64,000 nucleotides of DNA, from the NCBI RefSeq assembly GCF_002105155.1, contig NW_019029025.1, positions 268,744-332,743 of the forward strand. The letters run 5' to 3'. The position numbers were made by a program, and so were the translations under genes. This DNA is from Lobosporangium transversale (lineage: Eukaryota; Mortierellomycota; Mortierellomycetes; Mortierellales; Mortierellaceae). Below are positions 1 through 11,639 of this stretch, piece by piece (the stretch's first letter is position 1; each line of letters starts with the position of its first letter). Below the pieces are notes generated by a model that was not told the origin of the DNA, searched no databases, and saw only the letters and a list, made by a program, of their open reading frames with translations.

Positions 1-23
1 CCTAATCTCTTCTATATAGGCCG

Positions 24-374
24 TTATTGAGTGCAAAAGGCAATGGGTGTATTCCTGTCGATCAAGAGGTTGTTGTTGCTGCTGTGGTTGTAGGCTCCTT
101 GGGGATAATGGGGGCAGTCCGAGTGATAAAGATCGTCGTGTGTGAGCCCTATGGGCAATGGCACTGAACTGGAATTAGATGAAGAAAATGGAGCCGGAGA
201 AGATCTGTGGGTTGTATAACAGCTTGAGTGAACAGAGAGGTTACTGTAAGAATAAGAATGATCAGGAAGGAGGATTTGGTATTCTACTACGGGGTTTAGA
301 TTATGATTATCGCGATATGGATTAGGCTGACGTCTATGTTCATACTGTGGATCGAAAGCCTGTCTATAGTTCTA
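24..374 (-). CDS. possible 3'-terminal exon, unrecognised protein
   Basis: On the minus strand a frame stays open for about 115 codons from a stop at 372-374 to a TAA at 24-26. A plausible splice acceptor (ACAG) lies at about 360-363, so this could be the last exon of a gene whose upstream exons I cannot find. The translation is rich in Ser, Asn, Pro, Tyr and His (for example NPYRDNHNLNPV), as in the tails of fungal regulatory proteins. A second minus frame, open from about 174 past the window edge, has a poly-Gln run and looks equally coding-like, so the true frame is undecided. No domain is recognised and no ATG starts either frame. Confidence 0.25.
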
Positions 375-2866
375 TAGTTTCGTAAGTGCCAGAGCAAAAG
401 GTTGGGAGCGGAGTTAATTACTGACGAGATCTCAAAAGAAGAACGTTGATTTTATGTGCCCAAGATTAGCTTAATTCATTTTTTCTCTCTCTGTGCCCCA
501 AGCCTTGTTGCCGCTTGTGGACGTCAACCCAAACTTCATGCACACTCAATTAGCAGTGAGTGCGGATAGTATCAGATTGAAGACCAAGCTCACAAAGGAA
601 ACAAGAAATAACAGATAATGATTTTGAAAAGAGAAACAGGAAAAGTGGGGTAAGGAGCATACACGATGAGACGCAGCGGAGAGCGTAGTTCATGGATAAA
701 AGGAAAGAGAGAGAGAGTCCCTAATTTCGGCCACAGTAATAACCTCTTTTTTAAAGCATTACTGTAATATCTTTTTATGTGCACCCTTATTTTATATTTG
801 AATATATTTGTTTTCGCTCACAAAGGATCTGTGTTTGTGTTTGTATTGCGTTAACTGATGGAAATTTCAGTAGCATCAAAGTTATTCTTAAACACTGATC
901 CCTCCAAAGGAATCGCTACCAAGGGGGCACACGACTATAGCCTGCACCTCTTTTTTTATACAGAATTCCAAATCCTGTACGAGTAGACAAATGGAATTAA
1001 ACAAGAATGAATAAAAAGTGCTGTGCTGTTCGTGGAATTAAAAGAAATGGTCGGAACCAGATTTTATCTGGGCAGAGACTCAAAAAAAAAATAAAAATAA
1101 AAATAAAAAATAAAAATAAAAATAAAGATAAAGAAAAAAAAATAAAAAAGAAGAGACAGAGCGAGAAATAATGAGCAATAGAGACAACAGGTACATAGAC
1201 ACAGACAAGTCCAACATACAATGACAACAGCTGAGAGAGAGATTGAGAGAGAAAAGGACAGAGAGAGAAAGAGAAAGAGAGAAAGAGGGAGATGAAGGAC
1301 AACACCAATTGTTTAAATGAGCAATTGAGGAGTAGGGGGGAAGGAAGAGTGGAGGTGAAGATGAGCAAGGAGGTGAAGCAAGCAATTGATATGTCGGTTT
1401 AAGATGTGTGAGTGTATATCCTATTTGACAGGAACAAGTGGGAAGGAAGGGAAGGAAGGGAAGGAAGGAAGAGAAGGAAGGAAAAAGTCGTTCACAAACC
1501 GACCAGAGAGTTGGAGAAAAAAAAAGGAGAGATGACAAAAAGGTGAGGTGTAATGAAAGAGGTAAAAAAAAAAAAAAAAAAAAAAAAAGGGGGACGTCGG
1601 ACGAATTGCAGACAACAATCTTAAAACTAAAAAAGCAATGCAGAGCAAAAGACAAGGGAAAAGAACCAAAACAGGAAGCCAGTAGACCTCATGGCAAACT
1701 TTGGCTCCTTCTTTTTTTTTTTTATTTTCCTTCTCTCATATCTCTCATACATCTGTACAATCCCAGCCATCCAGTCATTTAGAATAATGTCATTGAGCCA
1801 TTGCCTATGGATGGTAGCCACTGAACTCAAGCTCGTAGCCTTGATTGACACAGCAATGCATGCCATTTAAATAGATAAATAAAATAAAAAGAGCGATGGG
1901 TCTTTTTTTTATTTAACCGAATCCAATTTGAGGTGACAATTCTGAGAAAAGGATTGAAACAACGATAGACGTATCAAGGCCCACGTTGTGCCTGGAGTCT
2001 TACTGGAGTCAGTCAGCTGGGACTAAAGTGAGATTCGATATGAACTTGAGAAGAACCGGGGAGATTTTCGGATAGCTTGATAAACTGTATACAGATTTGA
2101 AAGAAGAAACGGAACGGCTTTTAAAGAGATATTGAACATTAAGAGCGACCACTTTGTGTGCATGGTCCCCCACGTTTGACAATGCACACTACACTTTCCT
2201 CGTAATTGTATTTATAATAATAGCTACATGTACTCAAATAGAATAATAATAAATAGCAAAAATGAGATCTTGCAGTTGGAATGTGTTTATTTATTTGACA
2301 AAACACAAATATGCGACAGAGCTGTCTTTGTTTTTCCTTTTCTTGGGCTTTTTTTTTTGGCTCCACCACAACCTTTTACCAAAAGTGTATATACATTCAC
2401 ATAGCCTAGCAAATTAATGGTTTGCGAACAAGAGCGCGCTAAAAATACAAGTATGGCTCCCAACCCGACCTGGGGAAGGAGGACCCTGTTGGGCTTCTCT
2501 CGGGCGATCTCTTTCTTCCTCTTCCTGAAAGAGAAGGCAAGTGTATATATATATATATTATACACTTGTGGTCTAATATTTCAGAACAATCACCTCAAAC
2601 CTGACCTAGAACGTCGTCAAGGAAACATGTCCAGATAAACATTAATCTAAATTAAATAATAAGAGGAATGAATCCCAGCTACATTGATAATAGATCGTGT
2701 TTGAGTAACTATGCAGCTCTGGCCCTCGTTTCCTTCTCGGTTCACTTCTCAATTATTATAAAACATATCCTAGAGAGACGTCACACGGGCCAAGATGTTC
2801 TGTACTCAGTAAAATATATTGTCCTCCATTACGGTACTGCCTGCTTGTCTCTACTTTTCATTCAAG
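375..2866. other. gene-free low-complexity stretch
   Basis: I see no convincing gene here. The interval holds A-rich simple sequence near 1081-1150, a GA-rich tract at 1233-1292, GGAAG repeats at 1438-1482, a poly-A run at 1564-1588 and several shorter T-runs. Open frames in it are low-complexity (poly-Phe/Ser or poly-Lys) and look like products of the simple repeats. The GA tract reads as CT-rich on the minus strand, the kind of sequence found upstream of minus-strand genes elsewhere in this window (for example 55201-55247), but no gene start follows it. Confidence 0.6.
1438..1482. repeat. GGAAG-type microsatellite
   Basis: Tandem GGAAG/GGGAAG units run through this stretch, followed by more purine-rich sequence to about 1560 and a 25-nt poly-A run at 1564-1588. 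Confidence 0.8.
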
Positions 2867-4047
2867 ATGAATCCGGCATTGCGCACATTAAAGAATAACA
2901 TCCGTAAGGACATGCGGCAGAGGCTCGCTCTTCTTTCGTCAGAAGAGATCAGACGTCAGTGTAAGATGCTTTTCATAGTAACACATGCCTATACTGTCAC
3001 TCAAGCAACCGGCATCTTCCATGACATTCATCAATATTTGATATTGTTTTACTAAAAGATGTACACTTTGTTTCGCACGTTTATCTTTATTCGCCGATAA
3101 CCTAGCTGCGATTGTGACAGAAAAGCTGATCAATATGTCCATATTTAAGGATAGCCAGAATGTTAGCGTGTACATCAGCATGCATGGTGAAATCTCTACT
3201 CTGGATATTATCCGAACACTCCTGGACCAGAGTGAGTGAAATGCCTTTTTTTAACCTAGCGCATACCTAACCAATAACAACAAAGAAAAGATCCGAGCCT
3301 TGACACGAACTTTTTTTTTTTGCTCTTAACTTTTTTTTTATATTTATCGCGACAAAATAAAAAGGTAAAACTTGCTATGTCCCCAGATGTAAGGGTGAGG
3401 ACATGGATATGGTCAAGGTTGAGTCCTGGGAGGATTTTGTATCTCTGCCTAAAAACAACTGGAATATCCCAGAGCCAAGGATGGATGAAATCAGAGAAAA
3501 TGGTAAATGACAAGAACCATCATATTGTTCCTTGTAGAAGCTATCAGATTGAAGACGTGTATTGACTTTTTTCCATTATATTTACGATATTCCTATCAAC
3601 CTCGTATTCTTATTCAGCTCTGGATACATCCCATAGCTTGGACTTGATTATTATGCCTGGATTAGCATTTGATCGGACAGGGACGCGGTTAGGTCATGGC
3701 CGAGGGTAGGAACATTTCTAATTATTTTAAAATAAAATAAAAATACTGACAGATATTAATCAGTACGCTACTTGTCTCCCTTCATACAGATATTATGATA
3801 AATATCTAGTTAAGACTAATACCTATAACAAGTCAATCGGTCGTCCTCCAGTAGCAACAGGTAGAGTGTCATGTCTCCAGTGTTTCTCTTTACTTTGTTT
3901 TGCTTTGTTTGCTTCGATCCTAGTCTTTAAACCTACTTAATTTGTTTGATTTAATCAGTTGCGCTCGCATTAACGGAGCAAATTGTGGACGAACCATTGC
4001 CACGGTGTGAAACCGACATCAACCCACAATATATCTTGCATCCTTGA
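2867..4047 (+). CDS. MTHFS: 5-formyltetrahydrofolate cyclo-ligase (MTHFS)
   Basis: It should catalyse the ATP-dependent conversion of 5-formyl-THF to 5,10-methenyl-THF in one-carbon metabolism. Six exons join in phase: 2867-2960, 3106-3231, 3365-3502, 3618-3705, 3790-3860, 3959-4047, giving 201 aa, close to the usual ~200. Family signatures appear in order: an N-terminal Lys/Arg-rich helix (LKNNIRKDMRQRLALLS), VYISMHGEI, the TCYVPRC strand, WNIPEP, and the substrate/ATP-binding block PGLAFDRTGTRLGHGRGYYD, which is split across exons 4 and 5. The C-terminus is slightly divergent (ETDINPQYIL where relatives have a D-x-x-x-D-x-V/I-L pattern). An in-frame ATG-like position 48 nt upstream is possible, but 2867 begins the conserved sequence. 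All introns are GT-AG. Confidence 0.9.
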
Positions 4048-4439
4048 TTCGTTCGCCAATACATCTTCGCACATACACAAAGGAAACAGTACAATAAAGA
4101 AGAAAACCCGCTGTCTTTCTTATCCTTTCTTGTTTTCGCGGCATTGGCTTATACTATCTACATGAAATATTTTAAGTACAACGTTTCAGAGATCGGGCAA
4201 TTGAGAATATCGACACTGGCTTTCACTTTACCATTCCAGCGTGGCTACTAATCAACTCCAATGAATGTAAGTTTACCCAGGCGGCCTTTTAAGCTGTAGA
4301 AGCCGCAGTTTATTGAACTATGAGCAACCTGCCTTGCTGGTGATCTGCCTTTTGATCAAGCTTGAATTCACAGTATAAAAAGTGTTGCCTTCAAGGATGG
4401 CTGCTACTAGAGAGTTATGCTCGCCATCAAAGGTATCCG
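4048..4439. other. 3' flank of MTHFS, no gene seen
   Basis: AT-rich sequence between the MTHFS stop codon and the first retroelement remnant. I find no coding, RNA or repeat signal in it. Confidence 0.5.
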
Positions 4440-4891
4440 ATTAGACTCCACAAAACACAGGTTTTTATGAAAATATGTCGCCTTAGTCGAACATCACTGT
4501 AAAAGTGAAGAGCTATCTAATCGAAAGTATACTTGATGCTCCATCCACCAAAATATACCGCTTTACAGTCGCCATAAATCTAATCACGTTCCCTCGGTAA
4601 GTCCTCCGGGTGCTGCGCCACAGCTGCCACAGCTCACCATTACGTTTAGTCAAAAACACGCTGTTACAGGGAAGAGATCGCTTCCACCTATTCCAGGATT
4701 GTCAACTGCCGCTGTCCTAATAAGCTTTGTAACAAAACCTTGTCTGTGGTGGGTGGGTCTAACACAGGTCCTGGACAGCGCTTGCCGCGATGCACAACCA
4801 TTTCCAAACTACAAGGACAAAAGCCCTCTGCTGCCATAGATCCATATCCGTTGCTCAAGTCACCTCTTGGCGCATGCATATGGCTCCATCC

Positions 4892-4893
<2 letters not shown>
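4440..4893 (-). mobile_element. LINE family C fragment, C-terminal ORF2 region
   Basis: This segment is roughly 75% similar by eye to 20040-20440, so it is a dispersed repeat. On the minus strand both copies encode a related peptide containing RCPGPxLDPP and LLQSLLGQR(R/Q)L. The pattern resembles the C-terminal tail of the other LINE families here (hydrophobic-x-x-MERLxxxKFLM), so I infer a third, diverged LINE family. Stops interrupt the frame. It ends where the poly-T of the next element begins. Confidence 0.5.
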
Positions 4894-4922
<29 letters not shown>

Positions 4923-7134
4923 GATAACTGGGACCCACGATGTCGTGAGGGCTTATTAGAAATAGACTCTATAAATAGGTTGCCCTATTACTAGAGGCGC
5001 AAATAAAGCGTTTTCCAACAATCGGTCTTAAGCGCATCGTTAAACTGTCACTGTACAACATCCTATTCACAAACCACGTCAGCATGAGTGGTAACTCTTG
5101 GTCCCTACGGAACCTATGACGAGCCCTGCTCCTTACTTGGTCTGTTGTGCGCGAAAGTCATCTTCTAGCCGCAGTTCTCAGTCATCAAAAAACGACACCC
5201 TCCCAGCCGTTCCATTATTGTTAGTTCTAATTGTTGCCGACAGCTCCCTGCTACTCTTTGGTCAGCTTCCGTCCTGATCGCTTTCACGTCAGCTGCTCGT
5301 CGTTGTCTTAAAGTAGATCCTAAGAAATCACCTCTGCTACGTCTGTGCTGCCCAACACAGGTGCGTCCCCTGGCGCGTTTGCTCATAGAGGTGATGCCTT
5401 TAGTTCTTTCCCAGTCAACAGTGACTTTACAGCGTCTGTTCCAATCTCAGTCCTTCCGATTTCCTCGATAGCTTGATAAATCTGCAAACCGCATATTTTG
5501 CAATGGATGCGGTTGTCTTGAAAGTATCTTTCCAATTCTTGACCATGTCTTTCGGCACCAATCCATGATAAAGGTCTTGGTCTGTCCTGATGGCTCTCTC
5601 GCCGTCGCCATCTTCATCCTCTTCATCGACGTAATATAATCCGCCCGCCTGTCAATTTGCAGCAGCTCCAATGTACATGCCCTCCAATAACGCCCATTTC
5701 ACCTGTTGCATATTTCGTATCTGATCACACGTACAAATGTAGACGTACAAAAGGATAACATTTTTTACATTCCTAACACTGCAGCCCTCCAGCCCACATA
5801 AATAGGATCTCAATTTTATATATAGGGAATGAATGAATAAATACTTGGATAATGTGGTGCTGCGATCCACATTCAATTCTCACTTATCTTTCAACTTCCA
5901 GTTATTATTTTCCATCACCTCTTCGCTTGCTGGCATGAACATTGGTCCCTTGCCAATCTGTTTCTGTCCTAATGCCTGTGCTCGACGCAACTTGTCCTCC
6001 CAAAGTTTTCTCTCCTTCGTTAGAGCCCTTTGTCCGTCGCAATTGATATTCTCAATCCTCTTGTCCACCCTTCCAACTGCTTGTCATCTGTGATAGGGGT
6101 GTTACCGTCGTGGATAATGTGCAGAGTCGCTTTCCAATCAATCTCTTTCCAATCTGTGATGTAGCGCTGGTCCTGTTCTGCACACTCCAGGTCGCATTCG
6201 TCCTGACAGCAGATCGTAGTTTCAGGAGTCGGCGAAAGGTCGTCCTCTATTACGTCTCCATTGAAGAAAGCGTGACATCTCAAGTCATTGTATTCCTGTT
6301 CCTTCAATTTCCACAGTTCACTAAAGTGTCCCTCCTTGGCTGCCTGATCAGCCTTTTCATTGCCTTTGTTGCCTGCATGTTCCTTAATCTAGACTACGGT
6401 GACTTTTCGGCCCTGTCGAACGATTGAATTATAAACTGCTGCCCACCATATAGCATAGGTTGAGTGAAGCCGTTGTCGTTCCATGCATCCCTCTCTTCCA
6501 CTCACTAGGGTTTTGAACTGCGTAACTACTGCCATATTGTCTACATAGACTGTTGTTGGTACATTCCTTGGACTAATAAGTATTGCTGCGAATAGACCTG
6601 CCAGTTCTGCCTTGGTGGATGAGGCATAACCATCAGCTTTCCCAATTATTACTGCTGTGTATTTGTCCACATTCTCCTGTGCAACAACTCCAAAGGCCAT
6701 CCGCGCTAAGCCCTTTCCTGCATTCTCTAACGATCCATCAGAGAATAAAGAGATTCTCTCCCTTCCTACTAACCGTTCTCTTTGCCTTAGAATTCTTTCC
6801 ATGGCATCTTGTGGTACCACGACTCCGGTGTGGTCTGCTAGTCCTAGGCTAACGTTGGCTTGAGGTGCTTTATTACTCGCTGTCGGAACAGAGTCCAAAT
6901 CCTCTTGTGCCATCCTACGTAACCGTCTGTCGAGGGCCTCTCCGTTGAGCTCACTTCATCCTCGTATGCTGGTGCGCAGCTGTGTCCTTCTTCTTGAACG
7001 TTTGGCTGCTTCTCGTCGTCTTTGTTCTTGGTGTACTCTCTCATGGACTTCCCTGCGAGCTTCCCTACGGGCTGCTTCCTGCTGGACTCGGCCCCTTTCG
7101 TACCTCTTGCGATGCATATGGCTCCATTCCACGC
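4894..7134 (-). mobile_element. LINE family A copy, 5'-truncated, poly-A tailed
   Basis: A non-LTR retrotransposon lies on the minus strand; its poly-A tail is the plus-strand T-run at about 4895-4921, preceded on the element strand by a GTTATC end. Its ORF2 C-terminal half survives in pieces: RNase H (FSDGSL, STKAELAGL, VYVDNMAVV) at about 6389-6913, then a linker at 6020-6307, then the C-terminal tail ending in an ERLGGCRFLM motif at 5165-5386. Frameshifts and stops separate the pieces, so it is inactive. No reverse transcriptase domain is present: the copy is truncated at 7134 against a SINE. It differs clearly from family B at protein level. Confidence 0.8.
6389..6913 (-). pseudogene. LINE-A RNase H domain remnant
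   Basis: This open stretch carries the RNase HI core of the LINE: Asp in FSDGSL, Glu in STKAELAGL and Asp in VYVDN. The fourth catalytic region (the GHxGNxxxExAD segment) follows in another frame after a break near 6389. RNase H would remove the RNA template after reverse transcription. It is an interrupted relic of a larger ORF2 rather than an independent gene. Confidence 0.75.
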
Positions 7135-7682
7135 CTTTTTTCTTTTTTTTCGTGTTAACAAGAACCCACAGAGGCGAGGGATTTTATTTCATAATCTCGC
7201 TCTAAATTGATGATATCCCCCTCAACTATGAAACAAGCGAAACTCTCAAAGTTCGCACGGTATGGTTGTGAAGAGCCAATTCGTATCCATGTTTTTCTCT
7301 ACCAATGTACACCGTGATCGGTACTCGAAGTCCATCCTTCCGATGTGGCCTGTTGCGCCCGTGAAAAGCCGCGGAGGCTGGCGTGCCGACTCTAGCTAAG
7401 GACGACTTTTAATTTTTTCTATTCGATCAAATCCACTGGCATGTGGACCCAAATCTTGCGGAATTGGTCTGAAATTTCTACTTTGGACTCCGTCAAACTT
7501 TGTGATCATCGCCGTCCTAGTCAAGTGGGTGGATGGGGGATGTGCTGCCAGATGTACCGCTGGTTCGGCTGGGGGGTGGAATATATACCTAAGACGTGTG
7601 GCCAGCCAGGCGACTTAGGGTAGTGCACCCACGATCTTAGCCTTAGCGGAGAACACTAAGCTGTCTCAGAGAGAAAGTATAA
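7135..7682 (-). mobile_element. tRNA-headed SINE copy 1, head missing
   Basis: Body and tail of a SINE that occurs two more times, at 22641-23275 and 25231-25922. On the minus strand it ends in a GTTAAC motif plus an A-rich tail (7136-7151). The copy stops at about 7682, exactly where a LINE-A tail has inserted, so the tRNA-derived head with the Pol III boxes is not attached here. It keeps a ~43-bp internal stretch present in copy 3 and absent from copy 2. Confidence 0.75.
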
Positions 7683-7798
7683 TTTTTTTTTTTTTTTTTT
7701 TTTTTTGATAACAAGGACCCACGAGGTCATGTAGGATCTATTTAGATGTTAGCTCTATAAATGGGTTGCCCCATTACTGGGGTCGCAAATAAAGCGGT
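7683..7798 (-). mobile_element. LINE-A 3' tail, inverted copy (left arm)
   Basis: Poly-T (7683-7706) followed by 92 bp that is the reverse complement of 8519-8610, with one mismatch by my count. It is the 3' UTR of LINE family A on the minus strand. Immediately to its right, 7800-7817 is the reverse complement of the 18-bp target sequence that follows the poly-A of the right-hand copy. Confidence 0.85.
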
Positions 7799-7910
7799 AG
7801 GCAAAGTCTCAGAAGATATTAGTAACAAAAAGGCAGCCTCAAAATGTGGACGAGGGAAGTAGACTGCAACAAAATAAGGATGAGAATTCCATGACTTTGC
7901 AAAAAGTATC

Positions 7911-7982
7911 GCCCAACGCGGGGGTCGAACCCGCAACTTTCAGATTAAAAGTCTGACACTCTACCGATTGAGTTAGCCGGGC
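7911..7982 (-). tRNA. tRNA-Lys (anticodon UUU)
   Basis: A 72-nt cloverleaf on the minus strand without intron. The 7-bp acceptor stem (GCCCGGC against GTTGGGC, with two G-U pairs), the D arm (ACTCAATCGGTAGAGT), the anticodon stem-loop CAGACTTTTAATCTG and the T arm GCGGGTTCGACCCCCGC all fold. The loop CTTTTAA gives anticodon TTT. A Pol III terminator of five T on the element strand lies at 7901-7905. The gene sits inside a segment bounded by inverted LINE-A tails. Confidence 0.95.
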
Positions 7983-8111
7983 TTCTTGATGGTTGGTGAG
8001 TACTCTAGACATTGATAAGTATATAAATGTACAATCACGTGGTATAAACTAGTTACCTTGGCTTGTGAGGCATATGGGCGCAGCAGATCGTGGCGTGGAA
8101 TTGAGCCATAT

Positions 8112-8610
8112 AACCCAATGGCTGAGTAGTATACTCGTCAGGGCACCCCCCTGTCTAGCCGGGACGCAACTGTGTTGGGAGGCACAGACGTAGCAGAGGT
8201 GAATTCTTTGGCTCTCACCAGGGACAACGACGAACAGCAGATGTGAAGGCGATCAGGACTGAGGCAGACCGGCGAGTGGCGGCAAGCTACCGGCAGCAGG
8301 TGGAATTGGCGATTATGGAGCGCCTGGAAAGCTGTAAATTTTTGATGATTGAGGACAGCGGCTAAAGGATGACCTTCGCGCACAACAGGCCAAGTAGGGA
8401 GTAGAGCCGTGCCACAGGTCCTCTGGGACCAAGGAAGTCTACTCAATGCTGACGTGGTTTATGAACAGGATGTAGTACTGTGGCAGTATGACGATGCGGC
8501 TTCGGCCGATTATTGGATACCGCTTTATTTGCGACCCCAGTAATGGGGCAACCCATTTATAGAGCTAACATCTAAATAAATCCTACATGACCTCGTGGGT
8601 CCTTGTTATC

Positions 8611-8639
<29 letters not shown>
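8112..8639 (+). mobile_element. tRNA-like SINE head joined to LINE-A 3' end
   Basis: The unit starts with the SINE head (A-box TGGCTGAGTAG at 8119-8129) and at about 8160 switches directly into the last codons of LINE-A ORF2. That part reads ADVKAIRTEADRRVA and ends MERLESCKFLM, with a stop near 8364. The LINE-A 3' UTR, GTTATC and a 29-nt poly-A (8611-8639) follow. The B-box of the head is lost. It may be a chimeric retroposed transcript, or the head of SINE copy 1 cut by a LINE-A insertion and later inverted. Confidence 0.7.
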
Positions 8640-8643
<4 letters not shown>

Positions 8644-8656
8644 CTGAGACTTTGCC

Positions 8657-10114
8657 CCATGTTGAAATCCTCATGATTTAAATATGGTCCATTTTTTGAT
8701 TTGCAACTCCTTGCTTCTGTGTTTGAGGAGATATATATATACGATTTCGCCACCAATGCCGAGGTTATAGTATTATGCCGATATGTATTATTTTACCATT
8801 ATAAGTGTAGTTTTCAGTTTTAACTTCCATATCTATGAAGCTCTTGGTAAAACTCAGTTTGCCTTCTCGGGATCTCATATTCTGTTGCTGATAACGCCTC
8901 TTAGTATAGCTGCATGTATAAGTGGTACACGGTGAAAACACAACTCAATCCAATGATACATAGAAGATGTAAATTGACACTGCCCATCGGCTAACCTCAT
9001 GCGAGAAGCTGTGGCGGTGTCAGCTCCAAGTCTCTATTAGCCACGTTGGATTCAAATATCATAAAGGTCAATACTTAATATTGCGATACTCCCAGGCCAG
9101 CAGTGCCGAACACGTCCACGCTGTAGGAAATGAGTGGATAGCTTTGAATTTTGTAGACCGCTATACCTTACACAATTACTTAGGAGGCTACTCACATGGA
9201 CATAAATAGGAGATAAGAGTCTCATCAGAGAAATAATAGGGAGTTCTCTGGGAAAGCCGACTCTCGACCTTGTCTAACCTTTCTTCACGTACATCCTGCA
9301 AACCAACGATCTTATTTCGGTCCTGCAGAAATATAGGTTGGGCATGATAGCAATGGCTCGATGTGAATGCAAAACCAATCGAACTTCGTGGTTACTTGAG
9401 AACACGTTACCTTGATAATTAGTTGAGGGCGAACGTGAAAAAGAAATTAGCAGATAAGTGACAGAGAGAGGACTGAGGGAGATGGTAAAACGATGTGTGT
9501 AATATAAAAGATTGAAAAGTATGATTGTGATAGAGAGCGAAGCGCGTAGAAAAGCAAATGGCAGATTGACCCGCGCATATTAAATATTCCCACGCTAATA
9601 ATGTCCTGAACATAAATTGAGGGTAAAAGATATATTTAGAGATGATCGACTAAGTGGCAAATACGATTAAACGTCGTCAAATGCTATGGAGAGATCCTGA
9701 AGATAGTCTACATTAAAATCTATTTGCCCCTTTTGAAGATAGTCTGCTATGCGGGATATCGGATGGACGTAATGTCTAAACACAACAATACTTCGAACAC
9801 AGTTTACAGTGATCCTAAAAGCAACGACCATTTTGAATGACTTTGCTGCATAAATATATCAACTAGATCTGAGGAGAACACTATTATCGATCTTATTGCG
9901 GAAAATCTCTTAGTGTATTAGCAGCGTAGTGCTTATTTTCCAGTCTGTACACTGTCTATTTTTTTTACTTTTTTATTTTGTATTGAGAAGACAATTATGG
10001 TACAGGTTTACGGGAGAATGGAAGGATAAATGGAGGTTGAAATAAATAGACAAAGGTTATTGAATTCATTATATACCGCTGGCCTTTTTCTTTTTTTTTT
10101 TTTTTCTTTTTTTT
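8657..10114. other. gene-free interval
   Basis: About 1.45 kb of AT-rich sequence between the retroelement block and the 3' end of the hexokinase gene. I see no supported ORF, RNA gene or repeat. A T-rich run at 10088-10116 sits at the hexokinase stop codon. Confidence 0.5.
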
Positions 10115-11617
10115 TTAAACAGCACCACCATTATGGGCAACCATGGCCACCAATGCAGCACCAATGCATCCACCGTCGCGAGCAAGCTCGAGGCGAATAC
10201 GAGAAGCGCGCTCTTGACCCAGGATCTCAGTCATAGATTCCATCATACTATGAGAGAAATGAGGGTATTTCTCAAAAACAGATCCATCAATGCCAATCGT
10301 GGTAATTTCGTTAGGGTCATCCAGCTGGACAGAGGCACCGTTAGCCTTGTATAGAAGGGCAACACAGGCAGCAGCAGTCATCAAAGCAGAGCGCTTTCCA
10401 ACAGCATGAACCAACTCATAGACACGTGTGCGGTCCTGGCTGGTCAAGCCTTCAATACCGAAGCTGGTCTTAAAGACTTTATCAACACTGGTATGGTCAG
10501 GAGTATGGTCGGACTCAATGGTCGACATGAACAAGGTCTTGAAGGCAAGACGGTGGCTAAGGCTTTCAGGGACCTTGCCACCCAAGAATTCAAAGATGGC
10601 ATTCTGTTCAATGAGATCAACAAGGGCCAAACGGACGAGTTCTCCCAAGTAGAGGCCAGAAATCATCTTCTCAAACTCCTGGAATCCAGGGACAAGGGAC
10701 ACAGCATCGATCTGCTTATCATACTTGGTCTGGGGGAGGTATGAGGCTTTACCCATGGCATCCCACTCGGTGTTCAAAATCATCTGGTCACAGGGAGGAC
10801 CGTTATACTTGGACACTTCTGAGGCACGCTCAATGTAGGCAGCGTTGGTACCAGTGGCGAGGATAACGCCGATCTTGGTCGAGGGGGAGACATAGGCATG
10901 GGAGACAAGGGTTCCAACAGTGTCATTGATGATAGCCGAAACTTTGACATTAAGACCCTTGCGGGTAAATCCATCCTCAAGAAGATCCTTAAGGTCCTTT
11001 CCCATCACGTCTGAAAGGTTGAAGCCTTTGCCCATGGCCAAAACTTTGCCGCGATTAATGGCAGTTTGCCTATTTAATTTTGTTTAATTTTTTTTAGCAA
11101 TGGAAAAAAAAGAATCGATTAGAATTTGTTTCCTTCCTTTGAAACAAAACAAAATAAGGGAAAACAAAAACAGAAATTAAAGCAAAAGGACTTACTGGAT
11201 AGCAAAGGAGAAAGTGACGCCCATCTGAAGTTCAGCGTTGCCCATATCAAGGGCAACGGTCTTCAAGAGTGCAGCAGTGCAATCAGCAATCCAGTCAAAC
11301 ATCGCTTCACCAGTTCCAGTCTTGAGTTCCTGGGTGATTTCGTGTTTCTCCATGGTGACACCAACCTGTCCGTCGCCGAGCAAGTGAACTGCAGCAGTAC
11401 GCAGGTTCGTGCCGCCCATGTCGATAGCAAGATAGAGGCCAGTCTCCTTACCAGTAGGAAGACGGGTGATGAAAGAAGGCTGCTGGGTGATGTTCTTGGG
11501 GTCGTTGGTGGAAAGACCCTCGACAAGCTCCTCAGTCAAACCATTGATGATATTCTGGACCTGCTCCTTAGAGAGAACGAACTGTTGGACGATGTCTTGG
11601 AAAAAGGTGGCAGTCAT
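10115..11617 (-). CDS. hexokinase-family sugar kinase, candidate GlcNAc kinase
   Basis: Cytosolic ATP-dependent sugar kinase of the eukaryotic hexokinase fold. Two exons, 11196-11617 and 10115-11069, give 458 aa; the GT-AG intron splits the first codon of the QQTAINRG block. Visible motifs: phosphate-binding DMGGTNLR (residues 66-73), the FSFAIQQTAINRG sugar-binding segment, INDTVGTL with the catalytic Asp, ATGTNAAYIE, NTEW and GELVR with the two sugar-contact Glu, and DGSVFEKYP. Two features differ from glucose hexokinases: FSFP is FSFA, and the WTKGF motif is MGKGF, replacing the pocket Thr with Gly while keeping the Lys. The next gene upstream on the same strand is GlcNAc-6-P deacetylase, so a GlcNAc kinase role is plausible but inferred. 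A CT-rich promoter stretch lies at 11640-11770. Confidence 0.9.
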
Positions 11618-11639
11618 GGCTAATAAAAGAATGGGTGAA

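Noticed and set aside
997-1782. Long frames on both strands rich in Phe/Ser or Lys
   Set aside because: They follow the GA, GGAAG and poly-A simple repeats and show no domain or codon signal.
2139-2638. Overlapping opposite-strand frames before MTHFS
   Set aside because: Low-complexity, mutually exclusive, no conserved pattern or splice context.
7441-7623. Frame starting MWTQILRNWSEI, repeated in the SINE copies
   Set aside because: It lies inside the SINE body, is broken by indels between copies and has no family match.
8112-8175. tRNA gene at the SINE head
   Set aside because: A-box present but no cloverleaf or B-box; it is the head of a retroelement.
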